A stretch of DNA of 64,000 bases from Ruminococcus flavefaciens (GTDB taxonomy: Bacteria; Bacillota; Clostridia; Oscillospirales; Ruminococcaceae), in assembly GCA_902760805.1 (NCBI GenBank), contig CACWHY010000002.1:62001-126000 (forward strand), written 5' to 3'. The notes beneath the pieces are model-generated. The model saw only the letters and a program-made list of their open reading frames with translations. It was not told the origin of the DNA and did not search any database. Below, piece after piece: positions 1 to 9,885 of the stretch. A program made the translations under genes and the position numbers. The number at the start of each line of letters is the position of its first letter. Positions within the stretch are counted from its first letter, which is position 1.

Positions 1-139
<139 letters not shown>

Positions 140-261
140 TCAACTGCCGGCGCTTAAAGCAAAACCAGCTTGCATAATTCCATACATATATATTTTACTA
201 CATTTCTGAGATTTGTCAAGGGGATTTCGGGATTTTTTGCAATTTGTTTATCAAATTATGG

Positions 262-3200
262 TCATTTGGGGTCTATTAAGCCAATTTTATCGGCTCCAAA
301 CAGTTTTTTTAGCTCCTCAAAGCTGTCAGCTGTCACCGAAATAGAAAGAGCCTGCTTTGGTATGAGCTTCTTTTTGATGTCCTCGGCATAAAAGCAGATC
401 CTTGTTTTTCCCGGAGATCTTGCTTCGATGGCGTATAGATCCGGTGTTATGCCAACTTTATCCGAGGTCGTCTTGATGCACAGAAACTGCCGCTGGAGCA
501 TGACAGGGAATTCCCTCTCGGAAAAAGCTGCTCCGCAAACAATGCTTCTTTCCTCATCCTTAACGGATATCCTTCCGCTGATAAGGACTATCCCTTCCTC
601 AGTGGTAGCGTGTCCGGAAACGGCAAACAGATCCGGGAAGATTATTGCGTCGATCTCGCCGCTGCCGTCAGAAAGTGTCAAAAAGCACATCCTGTCCCCT
701 TTTTTGGTGATATGGATCTTCTTTGACTGAACGATGCACATCAAGCGTACATTGTCGCCGTCCTTATATCTTTCCTCAGAGAGAACTTCGCTGATAGTTT
801 GGAGGTGCATCAGCTTTTGCAGATACCCATATTCGTCCAGAGGACTGCCGCTGATATACATTCCGGTCGCTTCTTTTTCCAAAGCAAGAAGACGTTTGCT
901 GTCCAGTTCCTCTTTGAACGGGATCCTGATCCTTACTTTGTCACTTTCAGCGCCTCCGAAAAGATCCAGCTGGCCTTCCATCATACCTTTGGAGCTCTCG
1001 CCTGCTGCGTCAAGGAGCATCTCATAGTTTTCCAGCATCTGCCTTCTATTTAGGCCAAGCCCGTCAAAGGCGCCGGCTTTTATAAGGCTTTCAAGAGCCT
1101 TCTTGTTCAGCTCTCTGCCCTCTACCCTTTCGCAAAAATCCTGTAGTCCTGTGAAATCACCGCTTTTTCTGCGCTCGAAAAGTATCTTTTGACATAGTCC
1201 TGAGCCAACTCCTTTGATGCCCATAAGTCCGAAGTACATCTTTCCGTTTTCGTAGAAAAAGCCGGTCAGACTGCGGTTGATATTCGGAGGAACTATCTCG
1301 ATACCAGCACTGCGGCAGTCAGAGATGTATTCCGCCAGCTTTGCGGTGTTGGACATGACGCTGGACATGGTAGCTGCCATGTATTCGCCACGGTAGTAGT
1401 ATTTAAGGTATGCTGTTTGATAAGCAAGATAGCCATATGCGGCAGCGTGAGATTTATTGAATGCGTATGAGGCAAAGCTGACCATATCATCAAAGACTTT
1501 ATCGGCTATTTCTTTTGGAACTCCGTTCTTCAGCGCACCGGAAACAAAGCTCTCACGTTCCTTTAGCATTACCTCATGCTTCTTTTTGGACATTGCTCGG
1601 CGTACTACATCGGCGTGGCCGTATGAATAACCGGCCAGTTTGCGGCAAATCTCCATTACCTGCTCCTGGTATACCATGACCCCGTAGGTCTCCATAAGGA
1701 TATCCTTCAGAAGCGGGTGAAGGAACTGTATGTGCTCAGGGTGGTTTTTGTTGGCTATATATACCGGTATGCTCTTCATTGGGCCGGGCCGGTACAGACC
1801 TAATACGACGATGATCTCCTCCAGTTTTGTTGGCTGTATATCCATGAGACATTGAGTTATCCCGGCGCTTTCAAATTGGAACACTCCCATGGTGTCGCCC
1901 TTTGAGAGCATTTTATATATTGCGGGATCATCTGTCGGTACGGAGTTTATATCGAAGTCTGGTTTTTTTCTGCGGATAGACTCTACTGCTTCGTTTATGA
2001 TAGTCAGATTTCTCAGGCTAAGAAGGTCAAATTTCAACAGACCGATCTCTTCCAGGATCGGAGCCGGATATTGAGTTTCAACAGCGCCGTCATTGAGCCT
2101 AAGTGGTACGATCTCATTCAGGGGAAATGCTGAGATGACCACACCGGCTGCATGAGTAGAGGTGTGCCGAGGCATTCCCTCGATACCGATGGACAGGTCT
2201 ATGAGTCGACGGACAGAGCGGTCTGAGCGATATATCGCACTAAGATCCTCATTTGTTTTGAGTTCATCAGCAAGAGTCGAGCGCCCGTCGATCATTTTGG
2301 CGACCTTGTCACAGAGCTGATATGAAATGCCAAGAACTCGTCCAACATCACGGATAGCCGCCTTTGCCTTCAAGGTATCGAATGCGATGATGTCTGATAC
2401 CTTGTCGGCTCCGTATTTTTCCACCACATAATCCTTCACACGGTCACGGTTTATAATGCAGAAATCTATATCGAAGTCCGGCATACTGACACGTTCCGGA
2501 TTGAGGAAACGCTCAAAAAGAAGTCCAAACCTCATAGGGTCGATGCCTGTGATGCCTATACAGTAGGCGCAAAGACTGCCTGCACCTGAGCCTCTTCCGG
2601 GCCCCACAGGAATATTGTTTTTTCTGGCAAATCCAATGAAGTCCTGAACTATGAGAAAGTAGTCTACATAACCCATTTTTTCGATAACAGATATCTCATA
2701 TTCCAGCCTATCTATGATCTTGCTATCGGGGGAGGTGCCATAGTTCCTGTACAGACCTTCGTAGCAGATCTTGCGGAAATACTCTCGGTTGTCGGTGACA
2801 CCCTCCATAGCGAACTTAGGCAGCTTGATATTGCCGAATTCCAGCTGTACATTACATCTTTCAGCGATACGCCATGTATTTATGAGCGGCTCTTCCCTGC
2901 CCCCGAAAAGCTTTAGCATCTCATCGGCGCTTTTTACGAAAAACTCCTTGGTCTCAAAACTCAAAGCATCAGGGTCGCCCAACGTTTTTCCGGTCTGGAT
3001 ATGCAGGAGAACATCCTGTAATTCTGCGTCCTGGCTGAGTATGTAATGACAGTCATTGGTGGCGGCAAGAGGGATCCCCAGATCCTGAGACAACTCAAAA
3101 AGCTGAGGAAGAACGGCTTTTTCTTCCTCCAGGTCATGATTTTGGATCTCGATATAGTAGTTGTTTTTGCCAAAGATCTTTTGATATTCTGCTGCGGTAG

Positions 3201-3675
3201 TTTTAGCGAGCTCAGTCTCACCTCTTCGCAGCAGACGTGGGATCTCGCCTGCAATACAGCCAGACAGACAGATAAGGCCGTTGTGATATTTTTTTAATAG
3301 CTCCTTGTCAACTCTTGGCTTGCTGTAAAAGCCTTCCAGCTCAGCGGCAGATACCAGTTTTACCAGGTTGCTGTAGCCCTCATTATTCTCGCAAAGCAGA
3401 ATGAGATGATAGGGCTTGTTATCTATCTTTGCTTCCTTATCGAAACGAGATCTTGGTGCAACGTAGACCTCGCAGCCGATTATGGGCTTGATGCCGGCAG
3501 CAGTAGCCTTCTTCCAAAACTCAATAGCACCGTACATATTGCCGTGGTCAGTGATTGCTACAGCTGGCTGACCCAGCTCTTTAACACGACTGATCAGCTT
3601 GTCGATACGGCAAGCTCCGTCAAGAAGGCTGTACTCTGTGTGAACGTGGAGATGTACGAACTGGTCAGGTCTCAT
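262..3675 (-). CDS. dnaE: DNA polymerase III alpha subunit (DnaE)
   Basis: A replicative C-family polymerase of 1137 residues, the usual DnaE length. The N-terminal PHP domain starts HLHVHTEYSLLDG. The palm carries PDFDIDF with the catalytic aspartates (around residue 400), followed by finger and thumb regions with GLYRPGPM and FNKSHAAAYGYLAYQTAYLK. A C-terminal OB-fold for single-stranded DNA covers about residues 980-1070. A longer reading frame begins at 3699, but AGCGAGGAGAAA sits just ahead of the ATG at 3675, so I chose that start. It overlaps the end of whiA by 11 bases, so translation is probably coupled. Many Clostridia also have PolC; this is the DnaE-type enzyme because no exonuclease insertion is seen. 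Confidence 0.95.
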   Translation of the reverse strand: MRPDQFVHLHVHTEYSLLDGACRIDKLISRVKELGQPAVAITDHGNMYGAIEFWKKATAAGIKPIIGCEVYVAPRSRFDKEAKIDNKPYHLILLCENNEGYSNLVKLVSAAELEGFYSKPRVDKELLKKYHNGLICLSGCIAGEIPRLLRRGETELAKTTAAEYQKIFGKNNYYIEIQNHDLEEEKAVLPQLFELSQDLGIPLAATNDCHYILSQDAELQDVLLHIQTGKTLGDPDALSFETKEFFVKSADEMLKLFGGREEPLINTWRIAERCNVQLEFGNIKLPKFAMEGVTDNREYFRKICYEGLYRNYGTSPDSKIIDRLEYEISVIEKMGYVDYFLIVQDFIGFARKNNIPVGPGRGSGAGSLCAYCIGITGIDPMRFGLLFERFLNPERVSMPDFDIDFCIINRDRVKDYVVEKYGADKVSDIIAFDTLKAKAAIRDVGRVLGISYQLCDKVAKMIDGRSTLADELKTNEDLSAIYRSDRSVRRLIDLSIGIEGMPRHTSTHAAGVVISAFPLNEIVPLRLNDGAVETQYPAPILEEIGLLKFDLLSLRNLTIINEAVESIRRKKPDFDINSVPTDDPAIYKMLSKGDTMGVFQFESAGITQCLMDIQPTKLEEIIVVLGLYRPGPMKSIPVYIANKNHPEHIQFLHPLLKDILMETYGVMVYQEQVMEICRKLAGYSYGHADVVRRAMSKKKHEVMLKERESFVSGALKNGVPKEIADKVFDDMVSFASYAFNKSHAAAYGYLAYQTAYLKYYYRGEYMAATMSSVMSNTAKLAEYISDCRSAGIEIVPPNINRSLTGFFYENGKMYFGLMGIKGVGSGLCQKILFERRKSGDFTGLQDFCERVEGRELNKKALESLIKAGAFDGLGLNRRQMLENYEMLLDAAGESSKGMMEGQLDLFGGAESDKVRIRIPFKEELDSKRLLALEKEATGMYISGSPLDEYGYLQKLMHLQTISEVLSEERYKDGDNVRLMCIVQSKKIHITKKGDRMCFLTLSDGSGEIDAIIFPDLFAVSGHATTEEGIVLISGRISVKDEERSIVCGAAFSEREFPVMLQRQFLCIKTTSDKVGITPDLYAIEARSPGKTRICFYAEDIKKKLIPKQALSISVTADSFEELKKLFGADKIGLIDPK

Positions 3676-4582
3676 TTTCTCCTCGCTTTCTGATGTCATC
3701 GGCTATTTTAGCCAGCTTTTGGAAGCGGTGATTGACTCCGGAACGACTGATCGGATCTGAAAGAGCCTCTCCTATATCTGAAAGGCTCATTCCGCTGTTT
3801 TCCAGCCGAAGCTGAGCTACCTCTCGAAGCTCAGGCGTTAGACTGTCAAGTCCGGATACAGCGTCTATGAGCTTGATATCTTCGATTTGCTTCATGGCGG
3901 CGTTGACTACCTTGTCGATATTGGCGCTGTCGCAGTTTGCTATGCGGTTGACTTTGTTGCGGACGTCCTTATATATCTTTACGTTCATTATCTCCAGGGT
4001 ACACTGCTGTGCGCCGATAAATGTGAGAGTGTCCTCTATGGATTCACTGCCCTTGATGTAGACTACCTTGGCGCCTCGGCGAGTCACTGTTTTGGCCTTA
4101 ACGCCAATATCGCCCAGAAGAGCGACCAGCTCCTGAGCAAGATCATCCTCTGGTACAGAAAACTCCAAATGATACTCCTTAGATGGATCATTGACGCTTC
4201 CGCAGGCAAGGAAAATACCTGCTGTGAAGATCCCAAGGCTGCTGGTAGTGATCATCTCGGCATTTATTCTGCGTGGCTGATCAGGGTCTATGCGGTATTT
4301 GGAAAGAATGGTGCCAATCAGCTCCCTGTCAGTGATCTCAAAGGTGAAAAGTACGGTCCCGCTTTTCCTCTCGTTGCTCCTGCACTCAGGAACAGCTTTG
4401 AAAATACGGGAAAAGAGCTCAGAAAAAGTATCTGCGGACAGCTTGCTCTCTGTCTGAAAGACTATTCTCTCGCTGCTGAGAGTTCTGGAAAAAAGCAGCA
4501 TACCATACAAGCATGAGTAACGCTGGTTTTTGTCAGAGATCGACTCGCATATTTCCTTTCTCACATCATTTGAAAACGACAT
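3665..4582 (-). CDS. whiA: DNA-binding protein WhiA
   Basis: Full-length WhiA, 305 residues. It combines a degenerate LAGLIDADG homing-endonuclease fold (about residues 20-215) with a C-terminal helix-turn-helix (LRLENSGMSLSDIGEAL and GVNHRFQKL, about residues 255-295). In Firmicutes WhiA binds the nucleoid and affects cell division and chromosome segregation; in actinomycetes it regulates sporulation. Translation starts at the ATG at 4582 after GGGAGCTGAAAAT. It follows rapZ by 57 bases and overlaps dnaE, in the rapZ-whiA order conserved across Firmicutes. The protein lacks nuclease catalytic residues, as is normal for the family. Confidence 0.95.
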   Translation of the reverse strand: MSFSNDVRKEICESISDKNQRYSCLYGMLLFSRTLSSERIVFQTESKLSADTFSELFSRIFKAVPECRSNERKSGTVLFTFEITDRELIGTILSKYRIDPDQPRRINAEMITTSSLGIFTAGIFLACGSVNDPSKEYHLEFSVPEDDLAQELVALLGDIGVKAKTVTRRGAKVVYIKGSESIEDTLTFIGAQQCTLEIMNVKIYKDVRNKVNRIANCDSANIDKVVNAAMKQIEDIKLIDAVSGLDSLTPELREVAQLRLENSGMSLSDIGEALSDPISRSGVNHRFQKLAKIADDIRKRGENET

Positions 4583-4639
4583 ATTTTCAGCTCCCAGTCA
4601 AAATTTGTCCGCACACCAGAAAGGTATGCGGACATATGA

Positions 4640-5512
4640 TCAGAATTTTTTATCCTTAGTAATGTCTCTATGGTACTTCTGTACCTTGAAATTGCTCTCG
4701 GAAAGGTGTTTTGCCATAAGCTCGGCAAAGGTGATCGAGCGATGCTTTCCGCCGGTACAGCCGAATGCGATGACCAGCTGACTCTTGCCCTCATGAACAT
4801 AGAGGGGGATCAAATAATCAATGAGGTCTATGAGCTTCTCAAGCAGCTTCTGAGACTGTTCAAAGCTCATAACGTAATCTCTGACACAAGCCTCACAGCC
4901 CGTGTGACTGCGGAGTTCGTCTATATAGTAAGGATTCGGCAGACATCTTACATCGAAAACCAGATCCGACTCTGTGGAAACTCCATACTTGAATCCAAAT
5001 GACATTACCTTGATAGTCATAGAGTCAGAGCGGCGGTCAAGAAAGAGCTCCTTGACCTGTTCTTTCAGCTGATTTGCACTGAGATCAGAGGTCTCGATAT
5101 AGAAATCTGCTATCTCTCTGAGCTGAGACAGCTGATTCCATTCGTACTTTATAGCCTCATGAAGATTGCCGTTGAACTTCTCGTCAAGAGGGTGCTTGCG
5201 GCGAGTTTCCTTATAGCGCTTGATCAGCACCTCGTCGCTGGCTTCGATGAAGAGCACCTTTACCTCCACATCGCTTTCGTCCTTCAAGGACTGCCATGCT
5301 CGAAAGATCTCAGCAAACATATCGCCTGTTCTAATGTCAACGGCCACAGCTATCTTGTTTATACCAGTTTCAGATTTGCGGCACAGATCCACAAATCGTG
5401 TGATCAGCTTGGGCGGGATGTTGTCTATGCAGTAGTATCCGATATCCTCCATTACGTCCATAACACTTGACTTTCCGGAGCCGGACATACCTGTAACTAT
5501 AAGCAGCTGCAT
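4640..5512 (-). CDS. rapZ: RNase adapter / nucleotide-binding protein RapZ (YvcJ family)
   Basis: P-loop protein of 290 residues with Walker A GMSGSGKS at residues 8-15 and the characteristic CIDNIPPKL just after it. The C-terminal half carries GCTGGKHRS, typical of the family. In E. coli RapZ directs RNase E to GlmZ RNA and controls amino-sugar synthesis; the Firmicute homologue YvcJ binds and hydrolyses nucleotides, with a less clear role. An upstream in-frame start exists at 5539, but GGAGGAAAATGT directly precedes the ATG at 5512, which puts the P-loop close to the N terminus as usual. It lies between murB and whiA in a conserved cluster. Confidence 0.93.
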   Translation of the reverse strand: MQLLIVTGMSGSGKSSVMDVMEDIGYYCIDNIPPKLITRFVDLCRKSETGINKIAVAVDIRTGDMFAEIFRAWQSLKDESDVEVKVLFIEASDEVLIKRYKETRRKHPLDEKFNGNLHEAIKYEWNQLSQLREIADFYIETSDLSANQLKEQVKELFLDRRSDSMTIKVMSFGFKYGVSTESDLVFDVRCLPNPYYIDELRSHTGCEACVRDYVMSFEQSQKLLEKLIDLIDYLIPLYVHEGKSQLVIAFGCTGGKHRSITFAELMAKHLSESNFKVQKYHRDITKDKKF

Positions 5513-5535
5513 ACATTTTCCTCCAGTCGTTGCGG

Positions 5536-6444
5536 TCATTTAAGTATGACAGGCTCAAGCTCCAGCGAGTAGCCAGTCTTTTCTTTAACTATTGTTTTGA
5601 TCTGGTCACAAAGCTCCAAAACATCAGCGCAGGTCGCATAACCCTTGTTGATGACGAAGCCACTGTGTTTTTCACTGACCATTGCTCCGCCGCAGGAAAG
5701 CCCCTTCAATCCGCACTGATCGATCAGCAGAGAAGCATAGCTGCCCTCGGGGCGTTTAAAGGTACTTCCGGCACTTGGGTATTCCAGAGGCTGCTTTGAG
5801 CTGCGCTTCTGCATACACTCGTTCATGGCGGCCTTGATCTGGTCAGGGTCACCCTCGGAAAGCTGCAATGTAACAGATGTGATCACACAGCCGGTACCCG
5901 TAAAGATGCTCCTGCGATAGCCGAGCTGCATTTCGTCCTTACTGATAGTGCGGATATTGCAGTCCTCATCGATGTACTCGGCAGCTACTACGATATCCTT
6001 CATTTCGCTGCCGTATGCTCCGGCATTCATGTAGAGCGCTCCGCCGACTGTTCCAGGGATACCGAAAAGGTTTTCCATGCCGGTGAGTCCCTGATGCTGA
6101 GCATGGACACAAGCGGAGGAAAGAAGGACACCGGCCTGACATTTCAGCTTAGTGCCTTCGATCTCAAGACGGGCAAAATCTCCTCCGAAAAGCAGGATAA
6201 CTCCGTCAAAACCATCATCGGGAACGAGAACATTGCTGCCCCTTCCGAGGATGCCGAAGTGAATATCGTTCTGCTTCAGATAACGAATGAGCTCTGCGGC
6301 AGATCTGGCCGAATTCACGCTTATCAGCGCTTTGCATGGACCGCCGAAGCGAAAAGTGATGTACTCGCTGAGAGAGCAGTCCGGGGTTATGCGGCATCCG
6401 AGCTTGTCGCTTAGAGCCGTCAGTGAATCAATATTGATCATCAT
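5536..6444 (-). CDS. murB: UDP-N-acetylenolpyruvoylglucosamine reductase (MurB)
   Basis: Cytosolic FAD enzyme, 302 residues, that reduces UDP-GlcNAc-enolpyruvate to UDP-MurNAc with NADPH in peptidoglycan precursor synthesis. Visible motifs: the FAD-binding segment GRGSNVLV, then GIPGTVGGALYMNAGAYG, YRRSIF, and the late PSAGSTFKRP with the catalytic serine, all in the order of type II MurB, the shorter class found in Firmicutes. The start ATG at 6444 follows ATAGGAG. It sits 24 bases after hprK and just before rapZ, in one transcription unit. Confidence 0.96.
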   Translation of the reverse strand: MMINIDSLTALSDKLGCRITPDCSLSEYITFRFGGPCKALISVNSARSAAELIRYLKQNDIHFGILGRGSNVLVPDDGFDGVILLFGGDFARLEIEGTKLKCQAGVLLSSACVHAQHQGLTGMENLFGIPGTVGGALYMNAGAYGSEMKDIVVAAEYIDEDCNIRTISKDEMQLGYRRSIFTGTGCVITSVTLQLSEGDPDQIKAAMNECMQKRSSKQPLEYPSAGSTFKRPEGSYASLLIDQCGLKGLSCGGAMVSEKHSGFVINKGYATCADVLELCDQIKTIVKEKTGYSLELEPVILK

Positions 6445-6468
6445 TATCTCCTATATCTATTGCAGATT

Positions 6469-7428
6469 TTAGAATGAGTCGTATTCTCTTACAGTTTCCT
6501 TAGGATCAGAATCCATGCCGAGCCTGTTAAGAAGCTCCTGAGCTGCATTGTAGCCCATCTTCTTCTGTCTGTTGTTCATAGCAGCGACCTCAAGGATGAC
6601 CGCTAAGTTTCGGCCGGGCTTTACAGGGATCGTCAGGGATGGGATCTTTACTCCAAGAAGAGTCACATATTCAGTATCAACGCCCATTCTGTCGTAGATC
6701 TTCTCGGAATTCCACTGCTCCAGTTCAACAACAAGATCCAGCTTCTCAGTCATCTTTACAGCACCGATACCGAAGAGCCTTCGTGCATTGATGATACCGA
6801 TACCACGAAGCTCAAGGAAGTGACGGATATTGTCAGGTGAGCTTCCTACAAGGCTGATATTCGAGACCTTTCTGATCTCAACAGCATCATCTGCTACAAG
6901 GCGATGTCCACGCTTGACCAGCTCGATAGCTGTTTCGCTCTTACCAACGCCGCTTTCACCGGTAATGAAGACGCCTTCGCCGTATATCTCGATGAGAACG
7001 CCGTGACGTGTCACTCTGGGTGCTAGATTAAGATTGAGGAATGCGATGAGACCGGACATAAAGTTGGACGTACTCTCCTTGCTCCTGAGAAGAGGCACCT
7101 CGTATTCCTTTGCAAGCTCGAGCATTTCAGCAAAATAAGGCAGCTCTCTGGTGATTATAAGAGCAGGAAGCCTTTGAGCAAAAAGCAGCTCTAAACGCTC
7201 ACGGCGAGTTTTCTCGTCTATAGTCGAGAGATACGCAAACTCCATTTTTCCAATGATCTGGATACGCTCCGGATTGAAATACTCATAAAAGCCCATAAGC
7301 TGGAGTCCAGGCCTGTTGACATCATTTTCGTCGATAAGTATGGACTCAGCGTCCTTGTGGATATAAATGACTTCCAGCTTGAATTCGTCGATCACCTTTT
7401 GCAGTGAGACCTTGAAGTTTTCTGCCAT
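6469..7428 (-). CDS. hprK: HPr kinase/phosphorylase
   Basis: Bifunctional enzyme (319 residues) that phosphorylates Ser46 of the PTS protein HPr and removes it again, the master switch of carbon catabolite repression in low-GC Gram-positives. The C-terminal kinase half has Walker A GESGVGKS (about residues 157-164), the following VADDAVEI, and the family signature LELRGIGIINARRLFG (about residues 205-220). The N-terminal half is the usual MurF-like domain. Translation starts at the ATG at 7428 after CGGAGAAAAC. It lies upstream of murB, as in many Clostridia. Confidence 0.96.
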   Translation of the reverse strand: MAENFKVSLQKVIDEFKLEVIYIHKDAESILIDENDVNRPGLQLMGFYEYFNPERIQIIGKMEFAYLSTIDEKTRRERLELLFAQRLPALIITRELPYFAEMLELAKEYEVPLLRSKESTSNFMSGLIAFLNLNLAPRVTRHGVLIEIYGEGVFITGESGVGKSETAIELVKRGHRLVADDAVEIRKVSNISLVGSSPDNIRHFLELRGIGIINARRLFGIGAVKMTEKLDLVVELEQWNSEKIYDRMGVDTEYVTLLGVKIPSLTIPVKPGRNLAVILEVAAMNNRQKKMGYNAAQELLNRLGMDSDPKETVREYDSF

Positions 7429-7463
7429 AGTTTTCTCCGTTCTCCCTTTACAGGGTCATATTT

Positions 7464-8657
7464 TCAGCCGATAACGAATGATCTGTATCCGAAATCAGCG
7501 ATCTCTTCCTTTGCGTTGATGAGTTCCTCTGTTGTAGCGGAGTCCCCTGAGATCCTTACTGCCACGTTGAAGCCCTCCAGCTTTTCGCTGATGAATCCAA
7601 GGCACTTCTTTGTTTTTTCTGCCGGAGTTCCGCTGAACTCGTAGATCGTCCAGCCGTCTGAGATCCCCCAGCTGATCTCGTCCATGTTGATGTCCACAAC
7701 GACTGTATCCGCAGTGAGCATCATAGGCTGGAGGATATCAGCGTTGTTGCTGAGTATCTCAGCTGCTGAGACCTCTACGATCATTCTTGAGCCACCGGAT
7801 GTGATCTTGTCATAGAGCAGGTTTGCCACAGAGGTGAGAGCCATAAAGCGCTCTTTTCCCGAAAGACGGCTGTCCAGCATTTCCAGGTCAGTGTCTCTGA
7901 AATGCGGGAACATAAAATCAGAGCATATCACCTTATCGAAGCCCGAAGCTGCAACCTCTTCTGCAATGCTGCAAATATAGTTTACAGCAACATCTGAATA
8001 GGGCGATACCCAAGGTTTTCCGCCGGAATCGTAATTGTTGTCGATCCATTGAGAGCCATCGTCTACGGTAACATAGCCCGCCTGGGGATATGTTGACGGC
8101 AGGATGTTGTCCCAGAATGTGCTGATTATAGCCGCAGGCTTATAGCCCGCTGACTCTACAGCTGCTACCACTTCACTGAGACTAAGAGACGACTGAACTG
8201 CGCCTGCTGACTGAGCTTCGTAATTTGAGGTGGCGTAGTAAATGTTTCCTCCGGAGATCTTCAGTGGGATCTCCACATATTCAATGCCCTGATCCGTTGG
8301 AACGGCCTCAAGTGCAGCTTCAAGCGCATTGATGCTGTTCATGGCATTTGCGGAGACCGCAGCAGCCTTATAGATCTCGTTGGTCCTTGGATCCTGAGCG
8401 ACCTCAGAAGTCGATGACTCGTCAGGAACAGTCTCTTCCTGCGTAGGCTCTGTAGTTGGAGCAGTATTAGAGGTGTCATCATCGACTTTTTTGTTGTAGT
8501 TGAGAAGCGGCTCAGCTACGCTGTAGCCAATAAAGCCTAGTCCGCCTATGAGAAGCACGGACAATACGGCTGAAAAGACCTTTCCTACCGGGCTTTTGCC
8601 ATAGTAGTTTTTTTCCTTGGTCTTGTAAAGTTTCCTTCCTTTTTTATTTGTTCTCAT
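7464..8657 (-). CDS. membrane-anchored putative glycoside hydrolase (DUF4015-like)
   Basis: Protein of 397 residues: a basic N terminus, one membrane segment at about residues 27-49 (VFSAVLSVLLIGGLGFIGYS), a Thr/Ser/Glu-rich linker to about residue 95, then an outward-facing domain. That domain contains KPWVSPYSDVAVNYICSIAE and SGFDKVICSDFMFP, which match the WvdPyse...Y...GFDei.fDYiRFP pattern of the putative TIM-barrel glycosidases of the DUF4015 family (PF13200). The usual DYIRFP is SDFMFP here. The substrate is unknown. The gene lies between the Rnf-like genes and hprK on the same strand; the start follows TAGGAGAAAAATA. The family call is moderately sure; activity is not shown. Confidence 0.65.
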   Translation of the reverse strand: MRTNKKGRKLYKTKEKNYYGKSPVGKVFSAVLSVLLIGGLGFIGYSVAEPLLNYNKKVDDDTSNTAPTTEPTQEETVPDESSTSEVAQDPRTNEIYKAAAVSANAMNSINALEAALEAVPTDQGIEYVEIPLKISGGNIYYATSNYEAQSAGAVQSSLSLSEVVAAVESAGYKPAAIISTFWDNILPSTYPQAGYVTVDDGSQWIDNNYDSGGKPWVSPYSDVAVNYICSIAEEVAASGFDKVICSDFMFPHFRDTDLEMLDSRLSGKERFMALTSVANLLYDKITSGGSRMIVEVSAAEILSNNADILQPMMLTADTVVVDINMDEISWGISDGWTIYEFSGTPAEKTKKCLGFISEKLEGFNVAVRISGDSATTEELINAKEEIADFGYRSFVIG

Positions 8658-8692
8658 TATTTTTCTCCTAAAATACAGTCAGGCTTTTTTCT

Positions 8693-9265
8693 TTATTTAA
8701 GCGCCCATACTGCCATTGATATTATGCCAAGATATACAAGCATTGCCGGAAAACCTCTGAATGAAGCCGGCACCTTTGCTGAATTCAGCTTGTGAAAAGC
8801 AGCTGAAAGGATAAGTGCGGCGAGTACAAAGCCTACGCCTGCCTCAAGTCCGGCGAATACATAGCTTCCAATGTTCATGAGAGCCGGATCCTCAGATGCT
8901 CTTCCGCTGATAGTGAAGAGAGTTCCCATAACAGCGCAGTTGAATGCCGAGATGTGGATATACCTTCTGATCTTTTGGAAGCGTTCTTTACTAATAAAAT
9001 AGAATAGGACAAGGAATATCACGTACAAGGCGCTTACTGCTGCTGTATAGCAGAGCAGTGTGAGGTAATTGTACTGTGACGGAAGAAATCGGTCAACTGC
9101 GTAAGCAGCGGCAGCTCCAAAAGTTGTGAAAAGCGTAATGACTAGTGTAGTGAACACTAGCTTTCTTCGGCTTCCGGAGGCGATGAATATCGTACTTGTT
9201 CCGAGAGCCTGAGTCAAGATGAGGTTTGCCGCAAGAAGGGCAATGAAGTCATTTACAAGAAACAT
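8693..9265 (-). CDS. RnfA/NqrE-like membrane protein, degenerate
   Basis: Integral membrane protein of 190 residues with about six helices, homologous to RnfA/NqrE: it keeps AFNCAVMGTLF in mid-protein and, near the C terminus, GAGFxLAL-like EAGVGFVLAALIL followed by VPASFRG. True RnfA/NqrE subunits have two half-membrane cysteines that ligate an iron-sulfur cluster with the partner RnfE/NqrD. Here the first site, normally in a G-I-C-P context, reads ALGTSTIF with no cysteine, while the second (FNC) remains. This suggests loss of redox function. It is the last of three Rnf-like genes, 5 bases after the RnfE-like one; the start ATG at 9265 follows GGGAGTGATGTGA. Confidence 0.7.
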   Translation of the reverse strand: MFLVNDFIALLAANLILTQALGTSTIFIASGSRRKLVFTTLVITLFTTFGAAAAYAVDRFLPSQYNYLTLLCYTAAVSALYVIFLVLFYFISKERFQKIRRYIHISAFNCAVMGTLFTISGRASEDPALMNIGSYVFAGLEAGVGFVLAALILSAAFHKLNSAKVPASFRGFPAMLVYLGIISMAVWALK

Positions 9266-9270
9266 TCACA

Positions 9271-9885
9271 TCACTCCCTTTCTGTAGCCGGCTCAGATGA
9301 AAACAGTGAGCGAAGCGCACGATACAGTCCGCAGAGAAGGCCTAAGAAGATAAAGCCTCCAAACGGCTGGCTCAGGCCGGAGATAAGAGTATCTGCATCT
9401 ACCATACGGTTGTTGATCGTTCCGTAAGCTAGAAGCTCCCGGATAAAGGCTGTAATAAGGATAACAGCAACAAATCCGGCAACATAAAACAGCAGCGTAG
9501 GTATCATTTTCAGCCGTTTCATGCGGAAAAACTTAGTTTCGGTCTGAACTACGATAAGGGAATTCACCGCAAGCAGCGGGAAGTAAATGCCTATTCTGGT
9601 GATTATGCCGGGAAAGAACTCCTGTGCTGCCATTCGAACAGGAATGTATATCAGAGAAGAGATCACGGCGTAAATGATGATCTTAACTGCGTAGGGCAGC
9701 TTCTTAGGGGTGAACGATGAGATCAGAACAGACAACAGAGTTATCGAGGTAAATGCCATCGCCAAAGCCTCGGCATTTCGCAGAGTGTCACCGCAAATGA
9801 TAACAGGTGAGATGACCATACACGAGGAAAGCACAGTGTTGTCTGCTAAAAGTCCATCAAAAACAGATCGCTTTTTATTCTTCAT
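9271..9885 (-). CDS. RnfE/NqrD-like membrane protein, degenerate
   Basis: Six-helix membrane protein of 204 residues related to RnfE/NqrD. The N-terminal NTVLSSCMVISPVIICGD aligns with the family's NPVxVQxLGxCPxLAVT, and IYFPLLAVNSLIVVQTE aligns with IPLIVVNCxIxxRAE. Both cluster-ligand cysteines of the family appear as serine (ISP for LCP, VNS for VNC). Together with the neighbouring RnfA-like protein this predicts that the membrane iron-sulfur site cannot form. It overlaps the RnfD-like gene by 11 bases. The alignment was done by eye, so residue equivalence needs a proper profile alignment. Confidence 0.68.
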   Translation of the reverse strand: MKNKKRSVFDGLLADNTVLSSCMVISPVIICGDTLRNAEALAMAFTSITLLSVLISSFTPKKLPYAVKIIIYAVISSLIYIPVRMAAQEFFPGIITRIGIYFPLLAVNSLIVVQTETKFFRMKRLKMIPTLLFYVAGFVAVILITAFIRELLAYGTINNRMVDADTLISGLSQPFGGFIFLGLLCGLYRALRSLFSSEPATERE

